Below are positions 1-8,074 of a stretch of 64,000 nt of DNA, piece after piece. Position 1 is the first letter of the stretch. Each line of letters begins with the position of its first letter. The position numbers and the translations under genes were made by a program. Under the pieces are notes generated by a model. It was not told the DNA's origin. It worked only from the letters and a program-made list of their open reading frames with translations, and searched no databases. Location of the stretch: contig NZ_NTUP01000066.1 of assembly GCF_002561455.1 (NCBI RefSeq), positions 232,802-296,801 on the forward strand, given 5' to 3'. The stretch is from Bacillus sp. AFS015802 (GTDB lineage: Bacteria > Bacillota > Bacilli > Bacillales > Bacillaceae_B).

Positions 1-56
1 TTTACAAAATCCACTCGTATATATAAGAAAGAAGTATCCAGAAAGGAATGATTCCT

Positions 57-269
57 GTGAATGGTATTTTCCTGATCCTCATATTGGCAGCCGTTGGTTG
101 TGCCATCGTAGGCACAGTTTTTCTTACCAATAAAGCACTCAATCAATACATGCATAACCGTAAAGGGATCGACCAGCAGTACGTGACGGTCAAATGTCCG
201 AAATGCGGAGCAGCAAATCAGCGTCAGATGAATGGGCAGCATTGCAGGGAGTGTTATGAAGCGTTTTAG
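57..269 (+). CDS. Small membrane-anchored zinc-ribbon protein
   Basis: The product is about 70 residues. It has one N-terminal transmembrane segment (about 3-24), a short basic linker, and two CxxC pairs (Cys47/50 and Cys63/66) that look like a four-cysteine zinc ribbon facing the cytoplasm. An ATG at 48 lies against the AAAGGA ribosome binding site (42-47), so the GTG at 57, nine bases downstream of it, is the more plausible start. It leads a run of very small membrane genes. Function unknown. Confidence 0.7.
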   Translation: MNGIFLILILAAVGCAIVGTVFLTNKALNQYMHNRKGIDQQYVTVKCPKCGAANQRQMNGQHCRECYEAF

Positions 270-288
270 TTTCTAGGAGGAGTGTTTG

Positions 289-414
289 ATGAAAATCTTG
301 GTTGCCATCGTCGTATCCCTTTTCACCATCATTTCCTGGTGCGCCATCGGTTTCTGGTCGAAATACTCAGAGGACTTGGAGAATAAAGTGAAAGGGGAGA
401 AAAATCGCTTATGA
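289..414 (+). CDS. Small single-span membrane protein (41 aa)
   Basis: ATG at 289 follows a strong AGGAGG (275-280) with eight-base spacing. The product has one hydrophobic helix (about 3-24) followed by a charged tail (KYSEDLENKVKGEKNRL). It lies 19 bp after the zinc-ribbon gene and its stop overlaps the next start (ATGA), so the three small genes are probably co-transcribed and the third translationally coupled. No family recognised. Confidence 0.6.
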   Translation: MKILVAIVVSLFTIISWCAIGFWSKYSEDLENKVKGEKNRL

Positions 415-491
415 TTGCGCTTTTAACTGCAGTGGGTGATCTAGTGGCGAGCATAGCAACGTCTCTTTTGAATTCAATACGAAAGAAGTGA
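411..491 (+). CDS. 26-residue amphipathic peptide, delta-lysin/PSM-like pattern
   Basis: The ATG at 411 overlaps the preceding stop as ATGA, with a weak GGGGAG upstream. The peptide has a GDLV core, a hydrophobic amphipathic helix and a C-terminal RKK. Staphylococcal delta-lysin is also 26 residues, contains GDLV and ends in KK. The peptide has no signal sequence, as in phenol-soluble modulins. The likeness is by eye only; it could also be a small membrane toxin or a chance ORF. Confidence 0.4.
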   Translation: MIALLTAVGDLVASIATSLLNSIRKK

Positions 492-545
492 TGGGCCAGG
501 GGGACAGGTCCCTTGGCCTCTCGGCTGGCAAAAGGAGTCGATGTA
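485..545. repeat. REP-like palindromic element, copy 1
   Basis: The stretch contains GGGGACAGGTCCCTTGG inside an imperfect palindrome (GCCA...TGGC). Nearly the same string recurs at 19234 (GGGGACAGGTACCTTGG), and a shorter GGGGACAG occurs at 13321. Repeats beginning GGGGACAG are widespread in Bacillaceae genomes. No transposase accompanies it here. Confidence 0.5.
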
Positions 546-618
546 CCTGACCCCGTTGCATTTTAGTTAGGGTCCTAAAGAAGGAACGATTCTTAAATGA
601 AAAAAGGAGAGGTTACAT

Positions 619-783
619 ATGATTTGGCTTTTCATCCTCATCCCCATCATGGTCGTTGCAGGCATCGCCATCTATCTTGAGAAAAAATCAGGCATGACCC
701 CTCCAGAGGTAACGGAGCATGCCTCGAAGATCGATGAAGCGTATAAGAATAACAATGCGAACAAAAACTCAGGCGGTTCATAA
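619..783 (+). CDS. Small membrane protein (54 aa)
   Basis: ATG at 619 sits behind AAGGAGAGG (604-612). The product has one N-terminal transmembrane helix (about 2-20) and a hydrophilic tail rich in Asn, Lys and Glu ending NSGGS. A bidirectional terminator follows immediately. Function unknown. Confidence 0.6.
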   Translation: MIWLFILIPIMVVAGIAIYLEKKSGMTPPEVTEHASKIDEAYKNNNANKNSGGS

Positions 784-786
784 AAA

Positions 787-822
787 AGTGGTCAGAGGCT
801 ATGCGCCCTGACCATTTTCCAT
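787..822. terminator. Bidirectional terminator between convergent genes
   Basis: The arms TGGTCAG and CTGACCA form a hairpin followed by TTTTCC on the plus strand, with an A-rich flank (AAAAAAG) that serves the minus strand. It separates the small membrane gene from the convergent exporter gene. Confidence 0.7.
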
Positions 823-2004
823 TTGTACTGCTGTTTTTTCGACCGTATGAGGCTTGAATGCAGTGGCCAAAATGACGAGCATTCCACCAACACCGATCCA
901 AAGAAGGGTCGACACGGCTGAGTTCCACGATAATCCCTTCCCGAAGTAGAAGAGTTCCCGTAATCCCTGCACCATGAATTTCATCGGAAGCCAGGAGTAA
1001 AACCAGTCCCGGTAAAACGACGACATCATTTCCGGTGCCATGGCAAGCAGCGGTGCCCCGAAGAATAGCATAAGCACAAAGAGAGGCATGCCTTTAATGC
1101 CGATCAGGGACAGGATCGCCGAAATCATGAGATAAAAGCTGAATGACGTCAGACTCAGGAACAGGGCGGTATCACTAACATCCGGGATATGGAATCCAAT
1201 CAGTGCGTCCGCAAGCCACGTCAGCCCGAATCCAACGACAAGTGCCACAACCGCACCGATCAGGATTTGGAGGGATTTTGCCGTAAGCTTTTCTTTTCTA
1301 GAGACAACGGGTAACTTACTGACCGCGAGATAAATGATCGCGGCACTTGCCATGCTCGCCATCCAAAGTGGCTGGAATAAGGAAACTGGAGCATTCCCAT
1401 TGGCGCTGTTCGTCCCGATTTCATTGACGTTCGTCACCGATTTGGTAATAGGGGTGACCAAATTTTGGACTTGTTTCGGCGTCAAGGTTGCCTTCTGTTT
1501 CTCAAATCCATCAAGAAGCTGTTCGCGTACCGCGTTGTTCATATTGTCCACGACGCCATTCAAAATCTGACCTGCCGCAGTGGAAGCCATCGTGTTCATC
1601 CCTTGATTAATATAAATCTGTACTTCAGAAGCAATCGGATCCGGTGTGCGCAGGGAAGCCTGCTTGGCACTGAAATCCTTCGGGATGACAAGGGCTGCAT
1701 AGTATTCCTGATTGTCCAGGCCTTTTTGTACAGCTTCGGCGTTTTTCACGTTCACCCATTTCACGGCAGGTTCTTCACCTGCATTGGTGCTGGACATGGT
1801 CTGAATCTTTTCAACAAGGGTTTCCCCCATATTCATTTTCGGCTGATCCGGTACTTGCACACCCTCATCTTCGTTCACGATCGCAATCGGTAGATTCTTT
1901 GGCTGCGGCTGAACCGATGGGAACAGCGTCAGGGAAAAAATAAAGATGATGGCCAGTGCAATGAGAGGGGATGCGAGGACCAGCTTGTTTTTGAAAATGT
2001 TCAT
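799..2004 (-). CDS. YhgE/Pip-like ABC-2 type membrane exporter
   Basis: The 401-residue product has the YhgE/Pip (ABC-2 permease-like) architecture: one N-terminal transmembrane helix (about 8-28), an external domain of roughly 170 residues with the IAIVNEDEG motif, then about five C-terminal helices. Members are linked to phage adsorption, type VII-like export or drug efflux; the substrate here is unknown. The start at 2004 has AAGGAGG seven bases away; an upstream in-frame ATG at 2037 lies inside an operator. No ATPase or regulator gene is adjacent. Confidence 0.8.
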   Translation of the reverse strand: MNIFKNKLVLASPLIALAIIFIFSLTLFPSVQPQPKNLPIAIVNEDEGVQVPDQPKMNMGETLVEKIQTMSSTNAGEEPAVKWVNVKNAEAVQKGLDNQEYYAALVIPKDFSAKQASLRTPDPIASEVQIYINQGMNTMASTAAGQILNGVVDNMNNAVREQLLDGFEKQKATLTPKQVQNLVTPITKSVTNVNEIGTNSANGNAPVSLFQPLWMASMASAAIIYLAVSKLPVVSRKEKLTAKSLQILIGAVVALVVGFGLTWLADALIGFHIPDVSDTALFLSLTSFSFYLMISAILSLIGIKGMPLFVLMLFFGAPLLAMAPEMMSSFYRDWFYSWLPMKFMVQGLRELFYFGKGLSWNSAVSTLLWIGVGGMLVILATAFKPHTVEKTAVQMENGQGA

Positions 2005-2027
2005 GTATATCGACCTCCTTATATAAA

Positions 2028-2041
2028 AGTGAGTAATCACT
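2028..2041. promoter_or_regulatory. TetR-type palindromic operator, copy A
   Basis: AGTGAGTAATCACT has perfect AGTGA/TCACT arms. It lies just downstream of the predicted -10 of the exporter promoter and is identical over 14 bp to copy B at 2086. Confidence 0.75.
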
Positions 2042-2051
2042 CATAAATCTA

Positions 2052-2079
2052 ATATTACTTGGTTTTAGTGGAAAGTCAA
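2052..2079 (-). promoter_or_regulatory. Sigma-A promoter of the exporter gene
   Basis: Read on the minus strand, TTGACT (2079-2074) and TAATAT (2057-2052) are separated by 16 bp. The promoter lies precisely between the two identical palindromes, so a bound repressor at both would block it. Confidence 0.65.
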
Positions 2080-2085
2080 TGAAAA

Positions 2086-2099
2086 AGTGAGTAATCACT
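2086..2099. promoter_or_regulatory. TetR-type palindromic operator, copy B
   Basis: Second exact AGTGAGTAATCACT, centred 58 bp from copy A and just upstream of the -35 box. YhgE/Pip genes in Bacillaceae commonly sit beside TetR regulators, but none is seen in this window, so the repressor would be encoded elsewhere. Confidence 0.7.
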
Positions 2100-2118
2100 T
2101 ACATATTTAATATTGAAA

Positions 2119-2230
2119 ATTCGACATGCCGGCATGATTCTTAGAAATCCCGCACGATTCTTCCAATTCCTGCTCGTTTATGTGAAAACCCGCACGATTT
2201 TTTCAAAACCCGCACGATTCAGATCATGAA
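2119..2230 (+). repeat. Phased intergenic repeat element, copy 1
   Basis: The leader ATTCGACA (2119-2126) is followed by GGCATGATT and then four units at 20-21 bp spacing, three containing CCCGCACGATT and one degenerate (CTGCTCGTTTAT). It occupies the space between divergent promoters for the exporter and the permease operon. Same family as copies at 8075, 11598, 32655, 50272 and 62397. Confidence 0.75.
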
Positions 2231-2343
2231 GGAGAGGTCTTTCCCCAATATGAAACCTTAAAACAGAATTACCAGAACAAATTGACAGAATTTTCAATTC
2301 TAGTATACTGGTAATTGTTAGAAAACATAAAAGGGGTACATAC

Positions 2344-3210
2344 ATGAAAGAGTTCAAACAATCCGGCCTTGAAGCCGTTCTTATTATAGTAGGGATTATC
2401 CTCGTCAGTGCCACATCCGGCCTCTTCAAACATCAGGCGTTTTCCCTCGTGACATATGGTCAGGAATTACTCACCGTATGCAAGGAGCTGGTGGAACCCC
2501 ACAAACTGATCTACACCAACCCGATCTCCGATGTCGAACGTCCGTTATTTCCCATTATCCTTAAAGCCTTCCTGAGCAGTGCGCGAATCTTTTTCCTGGC
2601 ACTGGGGCTTGCTTTGACGTGTTCAATTCTTCTGATGATCCTCTATTTCTCAGCAGGGAAGAGGATTCGGAAAGGAATCGAAGGCGTCTCGTTTTATCTC
2701 GCGTCCCTGCCGGATATTTTTATCATTGGAATCCTGCAGATGCTCGTCATCTGGTTTTTTAAACAGACCGGCATTCTTGTAATCGACATCGCATCCCTCG
2801 GTGAAAATCAGGTCATCCTGTTCCCGGCGATCACCCTTTCGATCCTCCCGACGTTCTTTTTTCTCGGATCGATGGTGTCTTTTTTGCAGGAGGAGGAAGG
2901 GCTTCCGTATGTGGAACTTGCAAAGGGGAAGGGTCTCGGGAAATTCAGGGTCATGTTCATTCATATGATGCGGAATGTGCTGGTCAGTTTGACGTACCAC
3001 GGCAAGCAGATCGTCTGGATGATGCTGTCGAATCTATTGATTCTGGAGTATTTATTCAACGTGTTCGGGATCACTTCGTTCTTGTTTTCCTATAATACGC
3101 CGGCCATCTTTGCCATCACCTCGATCATGCTGTTTGTCCCGTTATACCTTCTTTTAAAATTCATGCAGCTCGTGATTTCGAGAAAAATAGGCAGGGAGAT
3201 GAGTCTATGA
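2344..3210 (+). CDS. Opp/Dpp-type ABC transporter permease, pair 1 subunit B
   Basis: The 288-residue product has about six transmembrane helices. Residues near 190-215 carry a permease EAA-loop (YVELAKGKGLGK...HMMRN) that would contact an ATPase. It resembles DppB/OppB-class permeases, though its first periplasmic region is short. Start ATG follows AAAAGGGG. It overlaps the next permease by four bases. No ATP-binding or substrate-binding gene is in the operon, so partners must be supplied in trans. Confidence 0.8.
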   Translation: MKEFKQSGLEAVLIIVGIILVSATSGLFKHQAFSLVTYGQELLTVCKELVEPHKLIYTNPISDVERPLFPIILKAFLSSARIFFLALGLALTCSILLMILYFSAGKRIRKGIEGVSFYLASLPDIFIIGILQMLVIWFFKQTGILVIDIASLGENQVILFPAITLSILPTFFFLGSMVSFLQEEEGLPYVELAKGKGLGKFRVMFIHMMRNVLVSLTYHGKQIVWMMLSNLLILEYLFNVFGITSFLFSYNTPAIFAITSIMLFVPLYLLLKFMQLVISRKIGREMSL

Positions 3211-4217
3211 AAAGCTGGAATCGGCATCATTTTACCATTGCCTTCTGTTTCGTATTCATCGTCGTGCTGGTCGGGTGGAGTATGCTCTTCAATCTGACCG
3301 ATGGGGAGATCCCAAATACGTTCGTGCAGTATGATGATGAGGGCAGGATCATCGGGGACGCGCCGTTCCCGCCTTCAGCGGATTTTCCGTTCGGGACGGA
3401 CCGGGAAGGGGACGATCTGTTTTATAAAGTGCTGGAGGGCGCTCAATATACGATTGGTGCCGCCATTCTCATTTCCCTTCTCAGCTTCGTGCTTTCCTTT
3501 GTCATCGGAGTGGCGGGAGGATTTACAAAGTCTCGTACGAAGAAGTGGACTCAATCAGTTTTCACATCCTTCTACTTCATCCCGCAATCGATCATTGCTT
3601 ACAATATTCTTTATCCGTTACTGTGGGAAACGCCACAGGGGTTTGAAACAAGTTTCATAGAGAGGGTCGTTTGGCAGTCGATTACGTTGGCAGTAATCAC
3701 GGCCCCGACCACGGCAATTCTACTATCCAACGAAACCAGGGAGATTCTTGACAAAGAGTTCGTAACGAGCGCACGGGTCCTCGGCGGGAGCAGATTCTTC
3801 CTGTTCCGGAAGCATGTCCTGCCACACTTGAAGCTGCGTCTGTTCATCATTTTTCCCAAGATCACGATTCAAGTGCTCCTCATCATCGCTCATCTCGGAT
3901 TCTTCGATCTGTTTTTCGGAGGAACCGATGTGTGCTACGGGCCGGCCTGTGATCCCCCAAAACCTTTCGTCCAGGAGTGGGCCAGCATCATGTCCATGAG
4001 CTTTGTGGAATTGACTAATGCCTGGTGGATCTTCATCATCCCGATGACCTTCTTCGCCTTGACGATCCTTGCCTTGACGGGGATCGCGAGGGGGCTTGAA
4101 GGGTGGTTGGAGGAGGATGAGGTGAAGGTGGGAGCAGGCAGAATGGAGCCTTCTTCCGAGAAAGATAAAGGTACATTGGTGGAGAGTGATTTTGTATTCG
4201 TAGACAAGGGACTCTGA
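3207..4217 (+). CDS. Opp/Dpp-type ABC transporter permease, pair 1 subunit C
   Basis: This 336-residue DppC-like permease has an N-terminal helix (about 10-28), an external segment containing FGTDREGDD (the FGTD motif is typical of the C-type subunit), then about five helices. Its EAA loop (SARVLGGSRFFLFRKHVLPH) is well preserved. An external loop has CYGPAC, which could form a disulfide. The charged C-terminal tail of about 40 residues is unusual. Translationally coupled to subunit B by ATGA overlap. Confidence 0.8.
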   Translation: MKSWNRHHFTIAFCFVFIVVLVGWSMLFNLTDGEIPNTFVQYDDEGRIIGDAPFPPSADFPFGTDREGDDLFYKVLEGAQYTIGAAILISLLSFVLSFVIGVAGGFTKSRTKKWTQSVFTSFYFIPQSIIAYNILYPLLWETPQGFETSFIERVVWQSITLAVITAPTTAILLSNETREILDKEFVTSARVLGGSRFFLFRKHVLPHLKLRLFIIFPKITIQVLLIIAHLGFFDLFFGGTDVCYGPACDPPKPFVQEWASIMSMSFVELTNAWWIFIIPMTFFALTILALTGIARGLEGWLEEDEVKVGAGRMEPSSEKDKGTLVESDFVFVDKGL

Positions 4218-4235
4218 TCTATAGAAAAGGGGGAT

Positions 4236-5162
4236 ATGATGAAATTTACAAAGCCTATTATCCTATTCATCTTTTGTTTACTAATGGCCGCTTGTACCGG
4301 TGAGAAAGAGAAAAAGGACGCAAACCAAGTCATATCATTCGATCCGATGCAGGTGGAAGGGCTGGATCCCTCTTTGGAATCGTATAAAATGATTTACATG
4401 AGCGAAGGGGAAAAAGCCGCAGCCTACGTGTCGTTACCGAAGAAAACAGGAGCGTATAATCTAAATCTTGTGTTGCACGGAGGTTTTCCAACTCCAAAAG
4501 ACATGTCCCATGTACCAGATATGTTGGGGCTGAACTTTAATGAAAATATGATTCTCTACTCATCTTCCCCCGGATTGATCGGACTTGTGCCTTTATACAG
4601 GGGATACGGGGAGAGCGGCGGGACCGTTCCCGGATTGAATGGAGCAACTCTGGACACGAGTCATGCCATTGATGCCTTAACGGCGTATCTGGAGAAAAAT
4701 GAGAAAAGAAAGAGTACAGGAAAAGTGTTTGTATACGGTACATCCCTTGGCGGGGGAGTGGCCCTGAAACTCGCCACCATTCGGGATGATATTGCAGATG
4801 TTGTGGCGGTAAGCCCTTACGTCGGTCTGGATATTGTTTATCCATGGTTGTTGGACAATCGGGATAAAGACATTGGTTTTCTCGAGATGTTTCAAGAAGC
4901 ATATGGCGACTATGATGAGGACTCAGAGCAAACAAAAAAAGAGTCCATCAATGTTGAAGAAATTGATGTCCCAGTCCTGATTTTACAAGGGGACGCGGAT
5001 CGTCATATTGATTGGCATCCTGTAAAGAGCTTTTATGAAGGATTAAAAAAAGAGAATGAGAATACGACATTTGAACTCATTCCTGATGGAGACCATGGTC
5101 TCATGAACAAGCAGCAGGAGCTGAATGCGGTCACTTCGACATGGTTTAATGAGCAATTTTAA
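4236..5162 (+). CDS. Lipoprotein alpha/beta hydrolase (S9-like fold)
   Basis: The 308-residue product begins with a lipoprotein signal; the lipobox LMAAC places the acylated Cys at 20. A catalytic triad is visible: Ser170 in GTSLGG, Asp253 or Asp255 in QGDADRH and His287 in DGDHG, with HGG (81-83) as oxyanion element. It is expected on the outer face of the membrane. It sits between two permease pairs, suggesting it processes a substrate for them; that is inference. ATG at 4239 is an alternative start. Confidence 0.75.
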   Translation: MMKFTKPIILFIFCLLMAACTGEKEKKDANQVISFDPMQVEGLDPSLESYKMIYMSEGEKAAAYVSLPKKTGAYNLNLVLHGGFPTPKDMSHVPDMLGLNFNENMILYSSSPGLIGLVPLYRGYGESGGTVPGLNGATLDTSHAIDALTAYLEKNEKRKSTGKVFVYGTSLGGGVALKLATIRDDIADVVAVSPYVGLDIVYPWLLDNRDKDIGFLEMFQEAYGDYDEDSEQTKKESINVEEIDVPVLILQGDADRHIDWHPVKSFYEGLKKENENTTFELIPDGDHGLMNKQQELNAVTSTWFNEQF

Positions 5163-5214
5163 TAATAGGGGTCTGTAATGAGCAGATTCCCTTTTCATAT
5201 AAGGAGTGACCACA

Positions 5215-6063
5215 GTGAAAAACATGATCCGTATGTTGTCCATCATCCTAACCATCATCACCCTCGGAGCCTTCATCAGCCTTTTCCAAAACGGCATCCA
5301 CGTAAACCTCGCATCCTTCTGGAAGAATTTCACCCATCTCATCGATGCCCTCACTCATCCGGCTTCGATGACCTTCCGGACTGAGTCGTTCTCGGCTAAT
5401 GCAAAGTATAATGTATTTCCCGGCTTCATAGAGTTTTACCTTTACACGCTATCCATTCTGTTCCTTGGCTTTCTCCTTTCATTGGGGCTCGCCATCCTAT
5501 TGGTCCTGATCACGTTTCAGCTTTCACTGAAGAAAAGGAAACGATTAATCCGAAGTTCAACGATCCTCGAGTCCGTCCCTGATGTGTTCGTCATCGTGAT
5601 GGCCCAGATGTTCTTTGTGTTTCTATTCAAAAATACCGGAATACTAGTCTTCGAGGTAGTGGGGGGAGCAGAACGGCCGTATGCCCTTCCGCTCCTTACG
5701 TACAGCATCCTGCCGACCATCTTCCTTTATCGGACGCTGATCCTCATTTTTGAAGAGGAATTGATGAAGCCCTATGTGGAACTTGCGACAGGGAAGGGGT
5801 TGTCGGGTTTGCACGTGTTGTTGAAGCATGTGTTCCGCAACAGCGTAGTGAGTTTGATCAATCATTCGAAGATGATCATTTCGTTTATGCTCTCCAACTT
5901 GATCATGCTGGAGATTCTCTTCAATACATACGGTCTCACCTGGTTCGTCATTCATCATCCGACATACGAAATTGCGACCATGAGTGTCATCCTCATGTTC
6001 ATTCCGCTATTTTTCCTCGAAGAATTGGTTAAAAAGATGAAAACGAAGGTGGTGGGAGGATGA
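5215..6063 (+). CDS. Opp/Dpp-type ABC transporter permease, pair 2 subunit B
   Basis: This 282-residue permease is clearly paralogous to the 2344 gene: both share the YVELA(T/K)GKGL EAA loop, a closely similar EEE(L/G) lead-in and the helix (SF/MM)MLSNLI(M/L)LE. GTG at 5215 with AAGGAG (5201-5206) is the best start. It overlaps the following permease by four bases. A tandem duplication of the permease pair followed by divergence is the simplest explanation. Confidence 0.8.
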   Translation: MKNMIRMLSIILTIITLGAFISLFQNGIHVNLASFWKNFTHLIDALTHPASMTFRTESFSANAKYNVFPGFIEFYLYTLSILFLGFLLSLGLAILLVLITFQLSLKKRKRLIRSSTILESVPDVFVIVMAQMFFVFLFKNTGILVFEVVGGAERPYALPLLTYSILPTIFLYRTLILIFEEELMKPYVELATGKGLSGLHVLLKHVFRNSVVSLINHSKMIISFMLSNLIMLEILFNTYGLTWFVIHHPTYEIATMSVILMFIPLFFLEELVKKMKTKVVGG

Positions 6064-7076
6064 TGGCATTATGGAAAAGTAAGCTCTTTATGACCGGCTT
6101 TTTATTCATCTTCGTGATGCTTATGGGGAGCTTGATGTACGGGTGGTTCTTCGATAATGAAATCCCGATTGCCAAGCTGCGATTTACGGAAGATGGGGTG
6201 AAGGGACCACCCTATTCCCCATGGGAGTATCCGCCATTCGGGACGAATAATCTCGCTGAAAGCATGTTTCATATCCTTTTGATCGGAGCGAAGTTTACGC
6301 TGGGGGTCGCCTTTCTTGTCGCAACTTTACGATTTGTGATCTCATCTGTATGGGGAACGCTGTCAGAGCTATACCTTCCGAAGCTGAATGAACGGATCCG
6401 TCCGTTTCTTGAAGCATTCTACTATTATCCAGTCACCCTTATTGCCTATCTGATGCTGTATTGGGTCCTTTTTGCAGACGGAATGTTTAACGGTACGGAT
6501 GCTGAATTCACCTATGGGTTTGGAACAAGGGTATTCATCGAGATCCTCGTTCTGACTCTCGCAGCCGTTCCCATCACATCCCTGACGATTTCAAAGGAAG
6601 TAAATCTCATTTTAAAGAAAGAGTTCATGGACAGTGTTCAGGTCCTTGGGGGCAACCGTCGACATATTCTCGTCAAACATATCCTTCCGTTTTTAAAGCC
6701 CCAGCTTGTGGTCATTTTTCTCAGGGAGATGATCCAGGTCCTGATCCTCCTCGCTCATCTCGGGATCCTGGGCATCTTTTTCGGAGGGGGAACGATGAAG
6801 GAAGACCTCTTTCAGAATATGGTCTTTGTCTCCCTTTCCAATGAATGGTCCGGGATCATCGGGAATAATTTTCAGTTTCTGTTTACGACCTACTGGTGGA
6901 TCGCGATCTGCCCGATTTTTTTACTGACGTTGACGGTATTGGCTTTCAAGATGATGCTTGAGGGTTATCAGGCTGGGCAGAGAAGAGCAGAGAAAGTGTT
7001 AAAGAAACACGGATCTGAGCAAACAGAAACACTGAAGGAAGAAGAACGGTTTAAGCGAGTCAGAAAAACGGTTTAG
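6060..7076 (+). CDS. Opp/Dpp-type ABC transporter permease, pair 2 subunit C
   Basis: This 338-residue paralogue of the 3207 permease has an FGTNNLAES motif replacing FGTD, an EAA loop (DSVQVLGGNRRHILVKHILP) and the shared GGNRR/GGSRF and HLGI(L/F) segments. The C-terminal tail is highly charged (KEEERFKRVRKTV). The start is ATGATG at 6060/6063 with GGGAGG close upstream. It is the last gene of the operon; no clear T-tract terminator follows. Confidence 0.8.
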   Translation: MMALWKSKLFMTGFLFIFVMLMGSLMYGWFFDNEIPIAKLRFTEDGVKGPPYSPWEYPPFGTNNLAESMFHILLIGAKFTLGVAFLVATLRFVISSVWGTLSELYLPKLNERIRPFLEAFYYYPVTLIAYLMLYWVLFADGMFNGTDAEFTYGFGTRVFIEILVLTLAAVPITSLTISKEVNLILKKEFMDSVQVLGGNRRHILVKHILPFLKPQLVVIFLREMIQVLILLAHLGILGIFFGGGTMKEDLFQNMVFVSLSNEWSGIIGNNFQFLFTTYWWIAICPIFLLTLTVLAFKMMLEGYQAGQRRAEKVLKKHGSEQTETLKEEERFKRVRKTV

Positions 7077-7104
7077 TGTCTCCGATGAAATTTGTCATGC
7101 CAAT

Positions 7105-7140
7105 GCCCCTCCTTACATACTCATAAAAAAGGAAAGGGGC
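7105..7140 (+). promoter_or_regulatory. Hairpin masking the ribosome binding site of the next small ORF
   Basis: GCCCCTCCTT (7105-7114) can pair with AAGGaaAGGGGC (7129-7140) leaving a 14-base loop. The right arm contains the GGAAAGGGG ribosome binding site of the ORF at 7148. There is no T-tract, so it looks like translational control rather than termination. Confidence 0.4.
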
Positions 7141-7147
7141 TGCTTCC

Positions 7148-7318
7148 ATGATACTATCATTATTTTTCTACCTGATGAAAAAATACAGGCAGAAGCCGGT
7201 TCAAGTCCTGACGTTGGAAAGCTTTCTTCAAGCCTCTACCCTGAAAGCGGAAGTTGTGAAAAGGGCCCCTGATCAAGACTTGAACGACTATTTTGATGAT
7301 TGGCACCGATGGTTATGA
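7148..7318 (+). CDS. Hypothetical 56-residue protein
   Basis: ATG at 7148 has AAAGGGG eight bases upstream. The product has a short hydrophobic N-terminus (ILSLFFYLM), a basic stretch, and a C-terminal acidic/aromatic end (LNDYFDDWHRWL). It stands alone after the permease operon. No family recognised. Confidence 0.5.
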   Translation: MILSLFFYLMKKYRQKPVQVLTLESFLQASTLKAEVVKRAPDQDLNDYFDDWHRWL

Positions 7319-7431
7319 AGGCAAAGGGGAAGGGATTAACAATAATCTCCTAAACAAGCAACTCCACCTTTCTGGTATATTTATAGTACAATGAAGGGAA
7401 GAAATCCAGTAAGGATAGGGGAGATGGGTCG

Positions 7432-7833
7432 ATGAAAAAGATGAAGAGCATCCTGTTCATGCTGCTCGGGTTCATTGCATTAGTGTTCGGAATCGCCGGC
7501 ACGGTGCTGCCTGTTCTGCCCGGAGGCCCGTTTTACCTGTTGTCGGCATACTGCTTCGCCAAGAGTTCGAAGCGGATGGAAGCCTGGTTCCAGAACACCA
7601 CCATTTATAAAAAGTACGTGGTCACTTTCCTCGAAAAGAAGGGAATGACTGTTAAGGAAAAAATCAGAATCAACCTGACAGCAGATTTCTTTATCCTGCT
7701 TTCCGTCCTGTACGTAGACATTCTTCTTGTCCGCATCATCCTGATCGGACTCGCTTTGTATAAGCACTATTATTTTATCAAGAAAATCCCGACGATCCGT
7801 CCCCAGTCGTATCAGGTGGAGGAGAGCCAGTAA
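7432..7833 (+). CDS. DUF454 (YbaN-like) inner membrane protein
   Basis: The 133-residue product matches the DUF454/YbaN family: an N-terminal helix followed by the family signature GTVLPVLPGGPFYLLSAYCF (about 23-42), an SSKRMEAWF segment, and two further helices near 80-115. Function is unknown in the family. A -10-like TACAAT lies near 7388. Confidence 0.85.
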   Translation: MKKMKSILFMLLGFIALVFGIAGTVLPVLPGGPFYLLSAYCFAKSSKRMEAWFQNTTIYKKYVVTFLEKKGMTVKEKIRINLTADFFILLSVLYVDILLVRIILIGLALYKHYYFIKKIPTIRPQSYQVEESQ

Positions 7834-7857
7834 CCCCACGGGGTGGCTTTAGCTGAA

Positions 7858-8037
7858 ATGAAGAGATACCAATTGAAACGAGATTTTAAAGGCGTGAAAA
7901 AAGGGACCCGATTCTATTTGGTTGTCGAATCAGAATATATCGGGATCAAGGAATATGTGGTGAGAACACAGGATTTCTCCAGAAGGATGATTATTTCTGA
8001 GAAGGAAATGGAGAACTATTTTGTGCGTGTGACTTAG
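7858..8037 (+). CDS. Hypothetical small basic protein (59 aa)
   Basis: The product is predicted cytoplasmic and beta-rich (KGVKKGTRFYLVVESEY...EYVVRTQDFSRRM). The start is uncertain: ATG at 7858 lacks a convincing ribosome binding site, and an in-frame GTG at 7843 lies nearer the GGAGGAG at 7819-7825. It follows the DUF454 gene by about 20 bp and is ended by a strong terminator. Confidence 0.55.
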   Translation: MKRYQLKRDFKGVKKGTRFYLVVESEYIGIKEYVVRTQDFSRRMIISEKEMENYFVRVT

Positions 8038-8069
8038 AGGACCCGTCAGTGAGGCGGGTCCTTTTTATT
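8038..8069 (+). terminator. Intrinsic terminator
   Basis: AGGACCCG (8038-8045) pairs with CGGGTCCT (8055-8062), followed by TTTTT. It begins right after the stop of the small ORF. Confidence 0.9.
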
Positions 8070-8074
8070 AGATC

